64,000 nt of DNA from Streptomyces sp. HmicA12 (lineage in GTDB: Bacteria > Actinomycetota > Actinomycetes > Streptomycetales > Streptomycetaceae). This document shows positions 25,617 through 33,658 of this stretch, piece by piece (within the stretch, counting starts at the first letter, position 1; every line of letters starts with the position of its first letter). The DNA is taken from NCBI RefSeq assembly GCF_000373565.1, contig NZ_KB891811.1:1-64000 (forward strand), in the 5' to 3' direction. Both the position numbers and the translations under genes were made by a program. The notes beneath the pieces were generated by a model. It ran no database searches and had not been told where the DNA came from. It saw nothing but the letters and a program-made list of their open reading frames with translations.

Positions 25617-27158
25617 TCACCGAGCAGCTGACGCGCAAGGGATCGACACGGTGACAAAGGAGTGCGCCGGCATCTGCACGCGAAGGTCCGTGCCATCGAG
25701 CCTGACGTGGTCGAGTTGCCGAGGCCGCACCACATCAGGGTGGTCCGGGGTGTTGTGAGCGTTGAGTCCGGCTGCGCCGAGCACGGTTGCCGTGGGGGTC
25801 CCGAGACTTCCACCGCGCAGGTCGAGAGTGACATCGAGGCCCTCCTCAGCATCAAGGTTGGTCATCGAGATCAACAACTGTCCATCCTTGCGGCTGGCGG
25901 TGGCTGAGAAGGTTTCCAGCTCGGTGTGCGCCACCTGGCGTGCCGGTACTGCTGTCGTCAGACGAACGGCTAGCGCGTGAGCGTCCTGATGCTCCTTGTT
26001 CATCGCGAACACGTGGTAGCTGGGCGTCAGTACGAGGTCCTTGCCATCCGTGAGCAGCATGGCTTGCAGTACGTTGACCGTCTGGGCGATGTTGGCCATG
26101 ACGAGTCTGTCGGCGTGCCGGTGGAAGGCGTCGAAGTGCAGGCAGGCGACGAGCGCGTCGCGCAGGGTGTTCTGTTGGAACAGGAAGCCCGGGTTCGTAC
26201 CTGGCTCGACGTCGAACCACGTGCCCCACTCGTCCAGGACAAGGCCGATCGCCTTGTCCGGGTCGTACACGTCCATGACGCGGGAGTGGCCGGCGAGTAT
26301 CTCCTCGATCTGGGCCGCCTTGGCCATCGTCCAGTAGTACTCCTCGGCGTCGAACTCGGTAGCGCTTCCCTTGTGCTCCCAAGTGCCGGGGACGGTGTAG
26401 TGGTGAAAGGAGATCGCCTGGAAGGTGCCGGCACCCTCCACCACGGTCTTCCCCGTGCCGAGTTCACGACCGAGCGCCTTCATCAGCACTTCGGTCCATC
26501 GGTAGTTGTCGCTGGACGCACCCGCCGCAACGCGGTACAGGGCGTTGCCGTTGTGATCGCGACTGTAAGTACCGAAGGTGCGGGCGAGATCCGCGTACCT
26601 TTCGGGCCCCATGCCGCCGCCGCATCCCCACGGCTCATTGCCCAATCCCCAGAACCGGACCGACCATGGGGCGTCCCGCCCGTTGGCCCGCCGCAGTGCC
26701 GCCATCGGACTGTCGTCATCGCGAGTGAGGTACTCGGCCCACTCACTGGCTTCTCGCACGGTGCCGCTGCCGACGTTGACGGAAATGTACGGTGCAGCGC
26801 CCAGCATCTCGCACAAGGCCATGAATTCGTGGACGCCAAAACTGTTGTCCTCGACGACGTCGCCCCAGTGGCTGTTCACCATTCTCGGGCGGTGCTCGCG
26901 AGGGCCGATACCGTCGCGCCAGTGATACTCATCGGCGAAGCAGCCCCCGGGCCAGCGCAGGTTGGGGATGCCGAGCGTTCGTAGCGCCTCCACCACGTCG
27001 AGACGGATGCCACCCTCGTTGGGTATCTCGGAGTTCTCGCCGACGAAGAATCCGCCGTATATGCAGCGACCGAGGTGCTCGGCGAAGTGGCCGTATATAT
27101 GCCGGTTGATGTGCGGGCCCGCAAGGTCGACGTCGATGACGCCACGCACGCTGTTCAC
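25617..27158 (-). CDS. intracellular alpha-L-arabinofuranosidase, GH51
   Basis: This 513-residue enzyme starts at GTG 27158 (GAGGAG 6 nt upstream); no signal peptide, so it acts in the cytoplasm. It is a TIM barrel followed by a beta-sandwich. Acid/base Glu175 lies in GLGNEPWG and nucleophile Glu310 in LVLDEWGTWF. HIYGHFAEHLGRCIYGG and LRWPGGCFADEYHWRDG are GH51 hallmarks, and the length is normal. It would remove arabinofuranosyl units from imported arabinan, arabinogalactan or arabinoxylan oligosaccharides. A LacI gene follows on the same strand and the promoter carries an 18-bp palindrome. Confidence 0.94.
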   Translation of the reverse strand: MNSVRGVIDVDLAGPHINRHIYGHFAEHLGRCIYGGFFVGENSEIPNEGGIRLDVVEALRTLGIPNLRWPGGCFADEYHWRDGIGPREHRPRMVNSHWGDVVEDNSFGVHEFMALCEMLGAAPYISVNVGSGTVREASEWAEYLTRDDDSPMAALRRANGRDAPWSVRFWGLGNEPWGCGGGMGPERYADLARTFGTYSRDHNGNALYRVAAGASSDNYRWTEVLMKALGRELGTGKTVVEGAGTFQAISFHHYTVPGTWEHKGSATEFDAEEYYWTMAKAAQIEEILAGHSRVMDVYDPDKAIGLVLDEWGTWFDVEPGTNPGFLFQQNTLRDALVACLHFDAFHRHADRLVMANIAQTVNVLQAMLLTDGKDLVLTPSYHVFAMNKEHQDAHALAVRLTTAVPARQVAHTELETFSATASRKDGQLLISMTNLDAEEGLDVTLDLRGGSLGTPTATVLGAAGLNAHNTPDHPDVVRPRQLDHVRLDGTDLRVQMPAHSFVTVSIPCASAAR

Positions 27159-27284
27159 GGTGAACTCCTCATGTCGGGGTGGGCAGCGGCACATGGTTCG
27201 CGTCAGGAGCGACGGCTTCTTCGACCGCGATCGGCTGAGCGCCGAACGGCATGCGACGCCTACGGGCGGCATGGAGCTCAACGT

Positions 27285-27302
27285 ATAGCTTTATAAAGCT
27301 AT
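27285..27302 (-). promoter_or_regulatory. GH51 promoter with 18-bp perfect palindromic operator
   Basis: ATAGCTTTATAAAGCTAT is a perfect 18-bp AT-rich palindrome in GC-rich DNA, 127-144 bp upstream of the GH51 start. Reading minus, TTCAAA and TACGTT flank it with a 17-nt spacer, so the operator would sit between -35 and -10. The LacI regulator downstream of GH51 is the expected binder. The core TTTATAAA recurs at 20013-20020 before the GH53/importer operon. Confidence 0.72.
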
Positions 27303-27392
27303 TTTGAAAGACTCGGTGCGAAACCACGTGTCATGCCGACGAAGCTCACTCGATACCGCGAGGGCGTGGCCGACCGCTGCGAACTCCGCGCA

Positions 27393-27435
27393 GGCGGGTG
27401 CGGGCCCAGCTTGGATCGCCGAGCCCGCACCCGCC
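27393..27435 (-). terminator. terminator after the PL11 gene
   Basis: A perfect 13-bp stem (GGCGGGTGCGGGC at 27393-27405, complement at 27423-27435, 17-nt loop) lies about 20 bp past the PL11 stop on the minus strand. Confidence 0.72.
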
Positions 27436-27455
27436 GCCCCTACGGTGGGAGCTTC

Positions 27456-29357
27456 CTAGTCGGCAGGCTCCCCCACGTAACTGATGGCAGGCCGGGGCGG
27501 CACGGACATTCCGTTGCCGAGGTAGTAGTCCACCTCGTGCGACTGCATGTAGCCCTTGACCGTCATGTCATTGCGGTATGCGGGGTTGTGCGCCAGCGTG
27601 TACAGGCGGGTGTCCGTCGCCTGGTCGGTGGAGAGGATCACCAGTTCGTTGTTGTCGGCATTGGTGAAGACGGCCTCTTCGCGCCAGTCCCCGAACAGAT
27701 CGCCGATCAAGGTGGGGTTCTCGGTGGATCCGAAGCCCGTCGCGCCGAGCTTCCAGAGGGTTTCCAGGCGGGGGACGCTCCTGGCCGTGCTCGGAGAGGC
27801 TGGGTTCCACTTCTCGATCTTGCCGTCGTTGAGCAGTTCCATGCCGGGGTCGCCGTCCCACCACAGCCCCAGCGCCGGCCAGGGCTGCAGTGCGGTGTCC
27901 TTCGCCAGCAGTTTGTTGGACTTGGCGTTGTAGAGGCCCGAGAAGGACCACGCCTCCATTCCGGGCTCGTCGGGGTCGATGTCGCCGACCAGGCCACGTC
28001 CGACGTCGACGATGCCCTTGGCACTGTGTTTCCAGATGATGGTGCCGTCGGTCGCGTCGTAGTAGTACTCGCGCAGACCGTTGGTGTTGTCCTGCTGGAT
28101 TCCGTAGCCCTGGAGTCCGCGGCGTTCAGGGTCCATCTTTCCGATGTACCAGCGGTCCCCATGGCCGATCCCCTGGTCCGCCAGCGAGTAGCGCAGGGTT
28201 CCGTCACCGTTGAGGACGAACCCGATCTCGGCGACCTCGTCCTTGCCGTCGCCGTCGACATCTATGACACGTGTGTTGTGCCCGTCCGCGGCCGCCTGTT
28301 TGCCGCGCAGCCACTTCCACTTCTGCTCGACCTTGCTGCCGTCGAATGTCCACGCGCCGATCATGAGGTTGAAACCACCCTTGCCCACACGGTTCTTCAT
28401 GAAGGACACCAGGCTGGGGGTGTGGCCGTCGAGATACCCCACCGCGAAGCGTGCCGCCAACGGCCCGTCGGCGATGTAGTCGTCGGGGACGGGGGCCGTG
28501 GCCCGAGGAGCTCCGGTCAGGCCGTCGAGCATGGCGATGGCTTGGTGGTCGCCTTTGGCCCAGGTGAACTTCGTGCCGTCGCCGAACGTCACGCCTCCGG
28601 CAATGCGCGCCGCCACCTCCGCCTTGCCGTCACCGTCGAAGTCGTAGACGGTGACCCCGTCCCAATTGCCGGTGTCTATGCTCGATGCCCCTCCTTCGAT
28701 GTTGTTGACGTTCGCCCCGTTCGGCCCCATGTCCATGGACCACAGGTAGGTGCCGTCACTGCGGTAAGCCTCGATGGTGCGCGGGGCGGTCTGCCGGTCC
28801 ACGATGTAGTCGTACTCTCCGTCGCCGTCCAGGTCCCCGGCCCACGTGAACTTGATCGGGGCGCCGTCGCGCAGAGGTATCCGGACCGCCGGCTCCTGAG
28901 CATGGTCGGCGGAGAGCTCGAAAGCGCCGCTGGGTTCCTGCTCCTCGCCATCGACGACCGGACGGACCCGGTAGCCGTTGCTCCGCGTCAGATCGGCCGT
29001 GGTGTCCGAGAAGTTGGTTCCCTTGGTGAGCACCTGTGAGTTGAGCTTGACGTACGCGCCACTGTCGCCGGTGGACCGGTAGACATTGAAGCCGATGCCT
29101 TCGGGATCCAGTCCCAGCAATCGCCAGGAGACAAGAACGTCGGTCGAACTGCTGCGTACGGCCACGACTCCCCGGCCGAGCTTCTCCATCGGCCGCGCCG
29201 TCTCGGGCTCGGTGTCACCATCCACGGAGGAAGGGTCCTGGGCGGCCATACCCAGCGGGGAGAAGTCGGTCAGCAGGGCCGCGGACAGGACCATTGCGGT
29301 CGAGCCAACGCCTGTGACCCACCAGCCGATCCTGCGACGTCGGTGCTTGGGGTGCAC
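27456..29357 (-). CDS. secreted rhamnogalacturonan lyase, PL11 family
   Basis: This 633-residue enzyme starts at GTG 29357 (AGGAG 6 nt upstream). The N-terminus is basic (HPKHRRRR) with one hydrophobic signal segment (about 10-32), then an acidic linker. The catalytic part is the eight-bladed propeller of PL11 with many calcium-binding DxDGDG loops (DLDGDGEYDY, DFDGDGKAEV, DVDGDGKDEV), beginning with a short beta-domain (EKLGRGVVAVRSS). It matches YesW/YesX-type lyases, which split RG-I backbones endo- or exo-wise with calcium. Which mode this one uses is not evident. It is divergent from the galactonate operon, with the shared operator element 270 bp upstream. Confidence 0.93.
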   Translation of the reverse strand: MHPKHRRRRIGWWVTGVGSTAMVLSAALLTDFSPLGMAAQDPSSVDGDTEPETARPMEKLGRGVVAVRSSSTDVLVSWRLLGLDPEGIGFNVYRSTGDSGAYVKLNSQVLTKGTNFSDTTADLTRSNGYRVRPVVDGEEQEPSGAFELSADHAQEPAVRIPLRDGAPIKFTWAGDLDGDGEYDYIVDRQTAPRTIEAYRSDGTYLWSMDMGPNGANVNNIEGGASSIDTGNWDGVTVYDFDGDGKAEVAARIAGGVTFGDGTKFTWAKGDHQAIAMLDGLTGAPRATAPVPDDYIADGPLAARFAVGYLDGHTPSLVSFMKNRVGKGGFNLMIGAWTFDGSKVEQKWKWLRGKQAAADGHNTRVIDVDGDGKDEVAEIGFVLNGDGTLRYSLADQGIGHGDRWYIGKMDPERRGLQGYGIQQDNTNGLREYYYDATDGTIIWKHSAKGIVDVGRGLVGDIDPDEPGMEAWSFSGLYNAKSNKLLAKDTALQPWPALGLWWDGDPGMELLNDGKIEKWNPASPSTARSVPRLETLWKLGATGFGSTENPTLIGDLFGDWREEAVFTNADNNELVILSTDQATDTRLYTLAHNPAYRNDMTVKGYMQSHEVDYYLGNGMSVPPRPAISYVGEPAD

Positions 29358-29859
29358 GAGATACTCCTGTTGCTGTGACACGGAAGCGCTGCGCGGCCAC
29401 GCAAGACCTCTGCATCGCCTCCTGGTTGAGCGCCTGACGATTGGGAGACCGACCCGAAGAGCAGCTGTCACAGAAAGCCCGACCGTTTTCGAGTGACGCC
29501 TGACACACAAGACGCCGCTTCACCTTGACCAGTCGGGCGTCCTCAATCCGACGGCGCCTCTGTCGCAGATGGCCTCGACGACAAACAGACCTTCGACCAG
29601 GGCCCGGAACGCAGCGCCAGCACTGCATTAATTACGAATACATCTTGACGGGCTGAGTGCCGACGCCGACTATGAACAAGTCGTTGAGCCGCCTACGCAG
29701 AAACCACCTGCCATGTTGCCGTCGCATACCTGGACGCCTACCGCGCCTCTCTCCCGGGCCAGTCCCGCCGGGAAGCGTCGCCGGGACGCCGGTCGAGCCA
29801 CTCTGGGGACGCTGCGATGCGTCTCGCCTGTTATCCACTGACGCGAAGGATTGACCCTC
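29358..29859. other. divergent intergenic region between PL11 and the galactonate operon
   Basis: This 502-bp region carries no convincing gene. Its main content is the operator/promoter at 29627-29673, followed by an untranslated leader of about 180 nt before the first plus-strand start. No clear riboswitch fold was recognised in the leader. The PL11 promoter should lie at its left end, but no strong -35/-10 pair was identified. Confidence 0.5.
29627..29673 (+). promoter_or_regulatory. DgoR-like operator and promoter of the galactonate operon
   Basis: An AT-rich imperfect palindrome with core ATTAATTACGAAT (29627-29639) is followed directly by ACATC and a -35 box TTGACG (29645-29650), a 17-nt spacer and a -10 box GACTAT (29668-29673). 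Positions 29627-29652 match 23 of 26 bases with the element before the GH35/importer operon at 45889-45914 (reversed), including spacing to the -35. This suggests control by the GntR-family protein encoded at 45973. Confidence 0.75.
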
Positions 29860-30891
29860 TTGTCCGGAGGTACCACCTGCGTCCGGCCTCGGGCCCTGTT
29901 CGCCATGAGCGCCGCGACACTGCCACATGCCTTCCCGCCCGACGTGATGGACCGCCTGCGGAATGTCGCGGACGTTGCCCCCGATCTCGTGGCCGAGAGT
30001 TTCCACGATCCTCGGATACGGGAGGCCCTGGCGGAGACCGAGATCCTCGTCACCGGCTGGGGCTGCCCGCCCGTTGACGCCGGCGCGCTCGCGGCGGCAC
30101 CCCGGTTGCGTGGCATCCTGCATGCGGCCGGCTCCGTGAAACCCCTGATGACAGACGCATGCTGGGACCGGGGCATCTGGATCTCCTCCGCCGCGGCGGC
30201 GAATGCGCTTCCCGTCGCCGAGTACACCCTCGGAATGATCCTGCTGACCGGGAAGGGTCTGCTCACCCGGAGCAACACGTACCGGGCGACCCGTACCTTC
30301 CAGAACGACGTGATTGTCGAGGGGATCGGCAACCATAGGCGTCGTATCGGCGTCATCGGCGCCTCACACATCGGACGCCGCGTCATCGATCTGCTGCGCC
30401 CGTTCGACTTCGAGGTGTCCGTCGCCGACCCGTATGTGGGCGAGGCCGAGGCTGCGGCCCTCGGTGTCCGGCTCCGTGAACTGCACGGCCAGGACGGCTT
30501 GTTCGCCACCAGTGATGTCGTCACCGTGCATGCCCCGGCGGTCCCCGAGACCCGGCATCTCGTCGGGCGTCAGGAGCTTGCTCAGATGCCCGACGGCTCC
30601 GTTCTGATCAACACGGCGCGCGGCAGTCTGGTGGACACGGAAGCCCTCACCGAGGCGGTGCTGGCTCAGCGCATCGCCGCAGTCCTGGATGTGACCGAAC
30701 CCGAGCCTCTCCCTGCCGACTCTCCGCTCTACGATCTGCCGAACGTGTATCTCACCCCGCACCTCGCCGGAGCTCAGGGCAACGAGGTAGCGCGCCTGGG
30801 CGTGGTGGTTGTCGAGGAGTTGCGGCGTCTGCGTACAGGAGCGCCGTTGGCCCACGCGGTGGACCGCGCGACTCTGCAGCGAGCCGCATAG
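29860..30891 (+). CDS. D-isomer-specific 2-hydroxyacid dehydrogenase family protein
   Basis: This 343-residue protein starts at TTG 29860 (AAGGA 9 nt upstream; an upstream in-frame TTG at 29851 sits too close to that site). The NAD-binding Rossmann part carries RRIGVIGASHIGRRV. Catalytic residues are in place: Arg in LINTARGSLVD, Glu in DVTEPEPLP, His in LTPHLAGAQG. It should reversibly reduce a 2-keto acid. It is the first gene of an operon with acetyltransferase, SDR, dgoD and lactonase genes, so a keto acid from sugar-acid catabolism is a plausible substrate. A paralogue at 53252 also uses a TTG start and sits in a similar setting. Confidence 0.88.
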   Translation: MSGGTTCVRPRALFAMSAATLPHAFPPDVMDRLRNVADVAPDLVAESFHDPRIREALAETEILVTGWGCPPVDAGALAAAPRLRGILHAAGSVKPLMTDACWDRGIWISSAAAANALPVAEYTLGMILLTGKGLLTRSNTYRATRTFQNDVIVEGIGNHRRRIGVIGASHIGRRVIDLLRPFDFEVSVADPYVGEAEAAALGVRLRELHGQDGLFATSDVVTVHAPAVPETRHLVGRQELAQMPDGSVLINTARGSLVDTEALTEAVLAQRIAAVLDVTEPEPLPADSPLYDLPNVYLTPHLAGAQGNEVARLGVVVVEELRRLRTGAPLAHAVDRATLQRAA

Positions 30892-31045
30892 AGCCCTCGA
30901 GCCATAGGGCCGCGAGCCACAAAGGAGACGGCGGCGTTCACGACACGTGTGCGCCGGAAGCGGCCCGCACCGAACCACCCTGGATCAGTCCCTCTGGCAG
31001 ATCGCACTGTCGTTGCGGCGCAGCACCACTACTTGGACGGATGCG

Positions 31046-32761
31046 ATGAGCGAACCAGCACACGCCGACGCGCCCCAGCCGGGCCACCACGTGTTCGACT
31101 ACACGCCCTGGAACTACTGGACCGACGCCGACGACCACGACCGCGACCAACAACGCCGGGTGCAGCAGGCGCTGAAGAAGGACAACGAGTCCTACCAGTT
31201 CGGCGAGAACACCTTCGTCTCCCCACTGGCGGCGGTACAGAACGAGCACTTGGTTCTTGGCGCGCACAGTTACATCGCTGCCGGCGCCTATCTCACCGGA
31301 ACTCTGAACACCGGTCGAGACTGCACGATCAACCCCTACACGACAGTGCGGGGGGCCATCGAACTCGGCGACGCGGTCCGCATCGGCGCGCACACTTCGC
31401 TCCTCGCGTTCAATCACGGATTCGAGGACCTCCACACCGAGGTGTTTCGTCAGCCGATCACTTCGCAGGGCATCCGGATCGGTAACGACGTGTGGATCGG
31501 CTCGCACGTGGTCGTCCTGGACGGGATCACCGTCGGTGACGGAGCGGTGATCGGCGCCGGCAGCGTCGTGACCAAGGACGTGCCTCCGGCTGCCGTCGTC
31601 GGAGGTAACCCCGCACGGGTCCTGCGATGGCGTGGAACGAGCTCAGCGGCGACAACGGCTGGGCGGCGTACGGATCTTGCCGAAGCAGTGGCGGCCTTCG
31701 CCGGCACAGCTCGCGCCCAGACCGAAGATGTCCTCAACCGTTGCTTCATACCTGAGCTAGAGGGTGGCCTCTTCGTCGACGCACCAGGCGGCGGCCCCAC
31801 CGTGCGCGCTCAGTGCGACGCGATCGAGATCGCGGACCTCCTGCTGGGACGCGCGCCCGCTCCGCTCCCCGCCGAGAGCCAACTCGAACGGCTGCGGTCG
31901 TGGCAGGACCCGGACACCGGCCTGGTCGCTTCGCTGGGACCCGACGGTCGGCAGGTCCCGCTCCCCGTCGTGGACGGGCCTTTCAGTGGTGACGCGGAGT
32001 ACCACATCTTGTGCGTGGGCTACGCTCTCGACCTCTTGGGCAGTGCCTTCCCGCATCCGATTCGTGGTGTCGACACGATGGATGCTGCCGACGTCATCGC
32101 CGCGCTCGACACACTCCCCTGGCGTGAAGACCCGTGGTACTGCGGCGCTTGGATCGATTCGCTGGGCACCGCCTTCCTGTGGAACCGCGGCCACGGCCGC
32201 CGAGGACGGAGCGGAGCCCTTGAGGCGCTGCTCGGTCGGCTGCTCACACTGGCCGACTCCCGCACCGGTCTGTGGGCCCAGCCGAACGCGGTCGACGGCC
32301 TCCTCCTTCCGGTCAACGGCTTCTACCGTGGAAGCCGGGGCACCCTCGCCCAGTTCGGTCTTCCTGTGCCCTACCCGGAGCGCGTCATCGACTCCGTTCT
32401 GGAACATGCGCGCGATGTGCGCTACACGCGCCCGGATCGTCAGACTGCCTGCAACATCCTCGACATCGCCCATCCGCTGTGGCTGACACGCGCCACCGGC
32501 TACCGCGCCGACGAAACCGTCGCTCTGGCCAGGCGCCTACTGACCGACGCGCTCGGCAATTGGGTCGACGGCCAGGGATTCGCCTTCAAGGCACCGCACC
32601 CTACGACCAGAAGCGCCCGGGAATCCCGACCGGGCCTGCAAGGCACCGAGATGTGGTTGTCCATCATCTGGTACCTGTCCGACCTCGCGGGCATTTCCGA
32701 GGCGCTGGGGTATCGGCCCCGCGGCGTCCACCGACCCGAGCCAGCCGCATCACTGCATTGA
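31046..32761 (+). CDS. two-domain protein: hexapeptide-repeat acetyltransferase fused to a helical (alpha/alpha-toroid-like) domain
   Basis: This 571-residue protein starts at ATG 31046 (GGACGG about 6 nt upstream). Residues about 55-205 form a left-handed beta-helix acetyltransferase of the maltose/galactoside O-acetyltransferase type: hexapeptide coils (IRIGNDVWIGSHVVVLDGI, VIGAGSVVTKDVP), catalytic-His candidate in FNHGFED, and ending VVGGNPARVLRW. Residues about 215-560 form a separate domain rich in helical pairs and tryptophans (LRSWQDPDTGLV, HILCVGYALDLLG), resembling terpenoid-cyclase or glycosidase toroids, but I cannot assign a family. LacA-type transferases are commonly about 200 residues, so the fusion is unusual. 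In a galactose operon, acetylation of galactosides is a reasonable guess. Confidence 0.72.
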   Translation: MSEPAHADAPQPGHHVFDYTPWNYWTDADDHDRDQQRRVQQALKKDNESYQFGENTFVSPLAAVQNEHLVLGAHSYIAAGAYLTGTLNTGRDCTINPYTTVRGAIELGDAVRIGAHTSLLAFNHGFEDLHTEVFRQPITSQGIRIGNDVWIGSHVVVLDGITVGDGAVIGAGSVVTKDVPPAAVVGGNPARVLRWRGTSSAATTAGRRTDLAEAVAAFAGTARAQTEDVLNRCFIPELEGGLFVDAPGGGPTVRAQCDAIEIADLLLGRAPAPLPAESQLERLRSWQDPDTGLVASLGPDGRQVPLPVVDGPFSGDAEYHILCVGYALDLLGSAFPHPIRGVDTMDAADVIAALDTLPWREDPWYCGAWIDSLGTAFLWNRGHGRRGRSGALEALLGRLLTLADSRTGLWAQPNAVDGLLLPVNGFYRGSRGTLAQFGLPVPYPERVIDSVLEHARDVRYTRPDRQTACNILDIAHPLWLTRATGYRADETVALARRLLTDALGNWVDGQGFAFKAPHPTTRSARESRPGLQGTEMWLSIIWYLSDLAGISEALGYRPRGVHRPEPAASLH

Positions 32762-32823
32762 TGCGCTCCCTCCCCCGTCCTCTCAGCTCGACCTGCTCGC
32801 GACTCTCCCCTCAGGAGCTCCCT

Positions 32824-33600
32824 GTGCATCCCGGACCCGTCTTCACCACAGACCGCTTCGCCGGCCGATGCGTGCTGGTCACCGGCGCGGCATCCGGTAT
32901 CGGGGCCGCCACGGCTCACCGGCTTGCCGCCGAAGGCGCCCGCGTACTCGTGGCCGACATCGACGAGAAGCCAGGTACCTCGGTTGTCGCGGACATCCGC
33001 GATGCCGGCGGAGACGCACACTTCCAGTGGTGTGACGTCTCGGACGAGTCGTCCTGGATCGAGGCGGTGCAGGCCGCACATGAGGCCTTCGGTCCTGTGC
33101 ACGTACTCGTGAGCAATGCTTACGCGGTTCACGTCGCGGCCGCCCATGAGACCAGTGCCGCAGACTGGAACCAGCAGCTGGCTGTGAGCCTGAGTGGGTC
33201 CTTTCTCGGCGTACGAGCCTGCCTGGACGACCTGGTGTCGACGGGCGGCAACGTGGTGCTCGTCTCTTCGGTCCACGCCCTGGTGGGGCTTCCGGGCCGA
33301 CCGGCATACGCGGCGGCGAAGGCCGGACTCACCGGTCTGGCACGGCAGTTGGCGGTCGAGTACGGCGGGCAGGTCCGCGTGAACAGCGTACTGCCCGGGC
33401 CGGTTCTGACACGGGCCTGGGACGACATCGGTGAAGAGGACCGGCGGGCCACCGCACGGGAGACCGCCTCGCGACGCCTCGGCCGCCCGGAGGAAGTCGC
33501 GTCGGCCGTTGCCTTTCTGGCCAGTGACGACGCTTCGTTCGTGACCGGTGCCTCACTCGTCGTCGACGGCGGCTGGAGCGTGATGAAGAACTCCTCGTGA
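32824..33600 (+). CDS. short-chain dehydrogenase/reductase (candidate sugar 1-dehydrogenase)
   Basis: This 258-residue classical SDR starts at GTG 32824 (AGGAG 6 nt upstream). It has the cofactor motif TGAASGIG (20-27) and the catalytic Ser149, Tyr162, Lys166 triad (VSSV, YAAAK). The NNAG motif is altered to SNAY at 97-100. Asp45 after the second strand (LVADID) suggests NAD preference. Between an acetyltransferase and dgoD, it is the best candidate to oxidise galactose to galactonolactone, though SDRs are functionally diverse and this is inference. Confidence 0.85.
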   Translation: MHPGPVFTTDRFAGRCVLVTGAASGIGAATAHRLAAEGARVLVADIDEKPGTSVVADIRDAGGDAHFQWCDVSDESSWIEAVQAAHEAFGPVHVLVSNAYAVHVAAAHETSAADWNQQLAVSLSGSFLGVRACLDDLVSTGGNVVLVSSVHALVGLPGRPAYAAAKAGLTGLARQLAVEYGGQVRVNSVLPGPVLTRAWDDIGEEDRRATARETASRRLGRPEEVASAVAFLASDDASFVTGASLVVDGGWSVMKNSS

Positions 33601-33658
33601 GCCTTCTTGTCGGCGCTCGCCCCAGTCCCGCCCGCAACTTCCCTTTGGAGCAACACCT

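Noticed and set aside
27333..29039. Long open frame on the plus strand opposite the PL11 gene (568 codons)
   Set aside because: It is antisense to a gene with clear calcium-loop propeller motifs. Its sequence is low-complexity V/G/R-rich, typical of reverse frames in GC-rich DNA.
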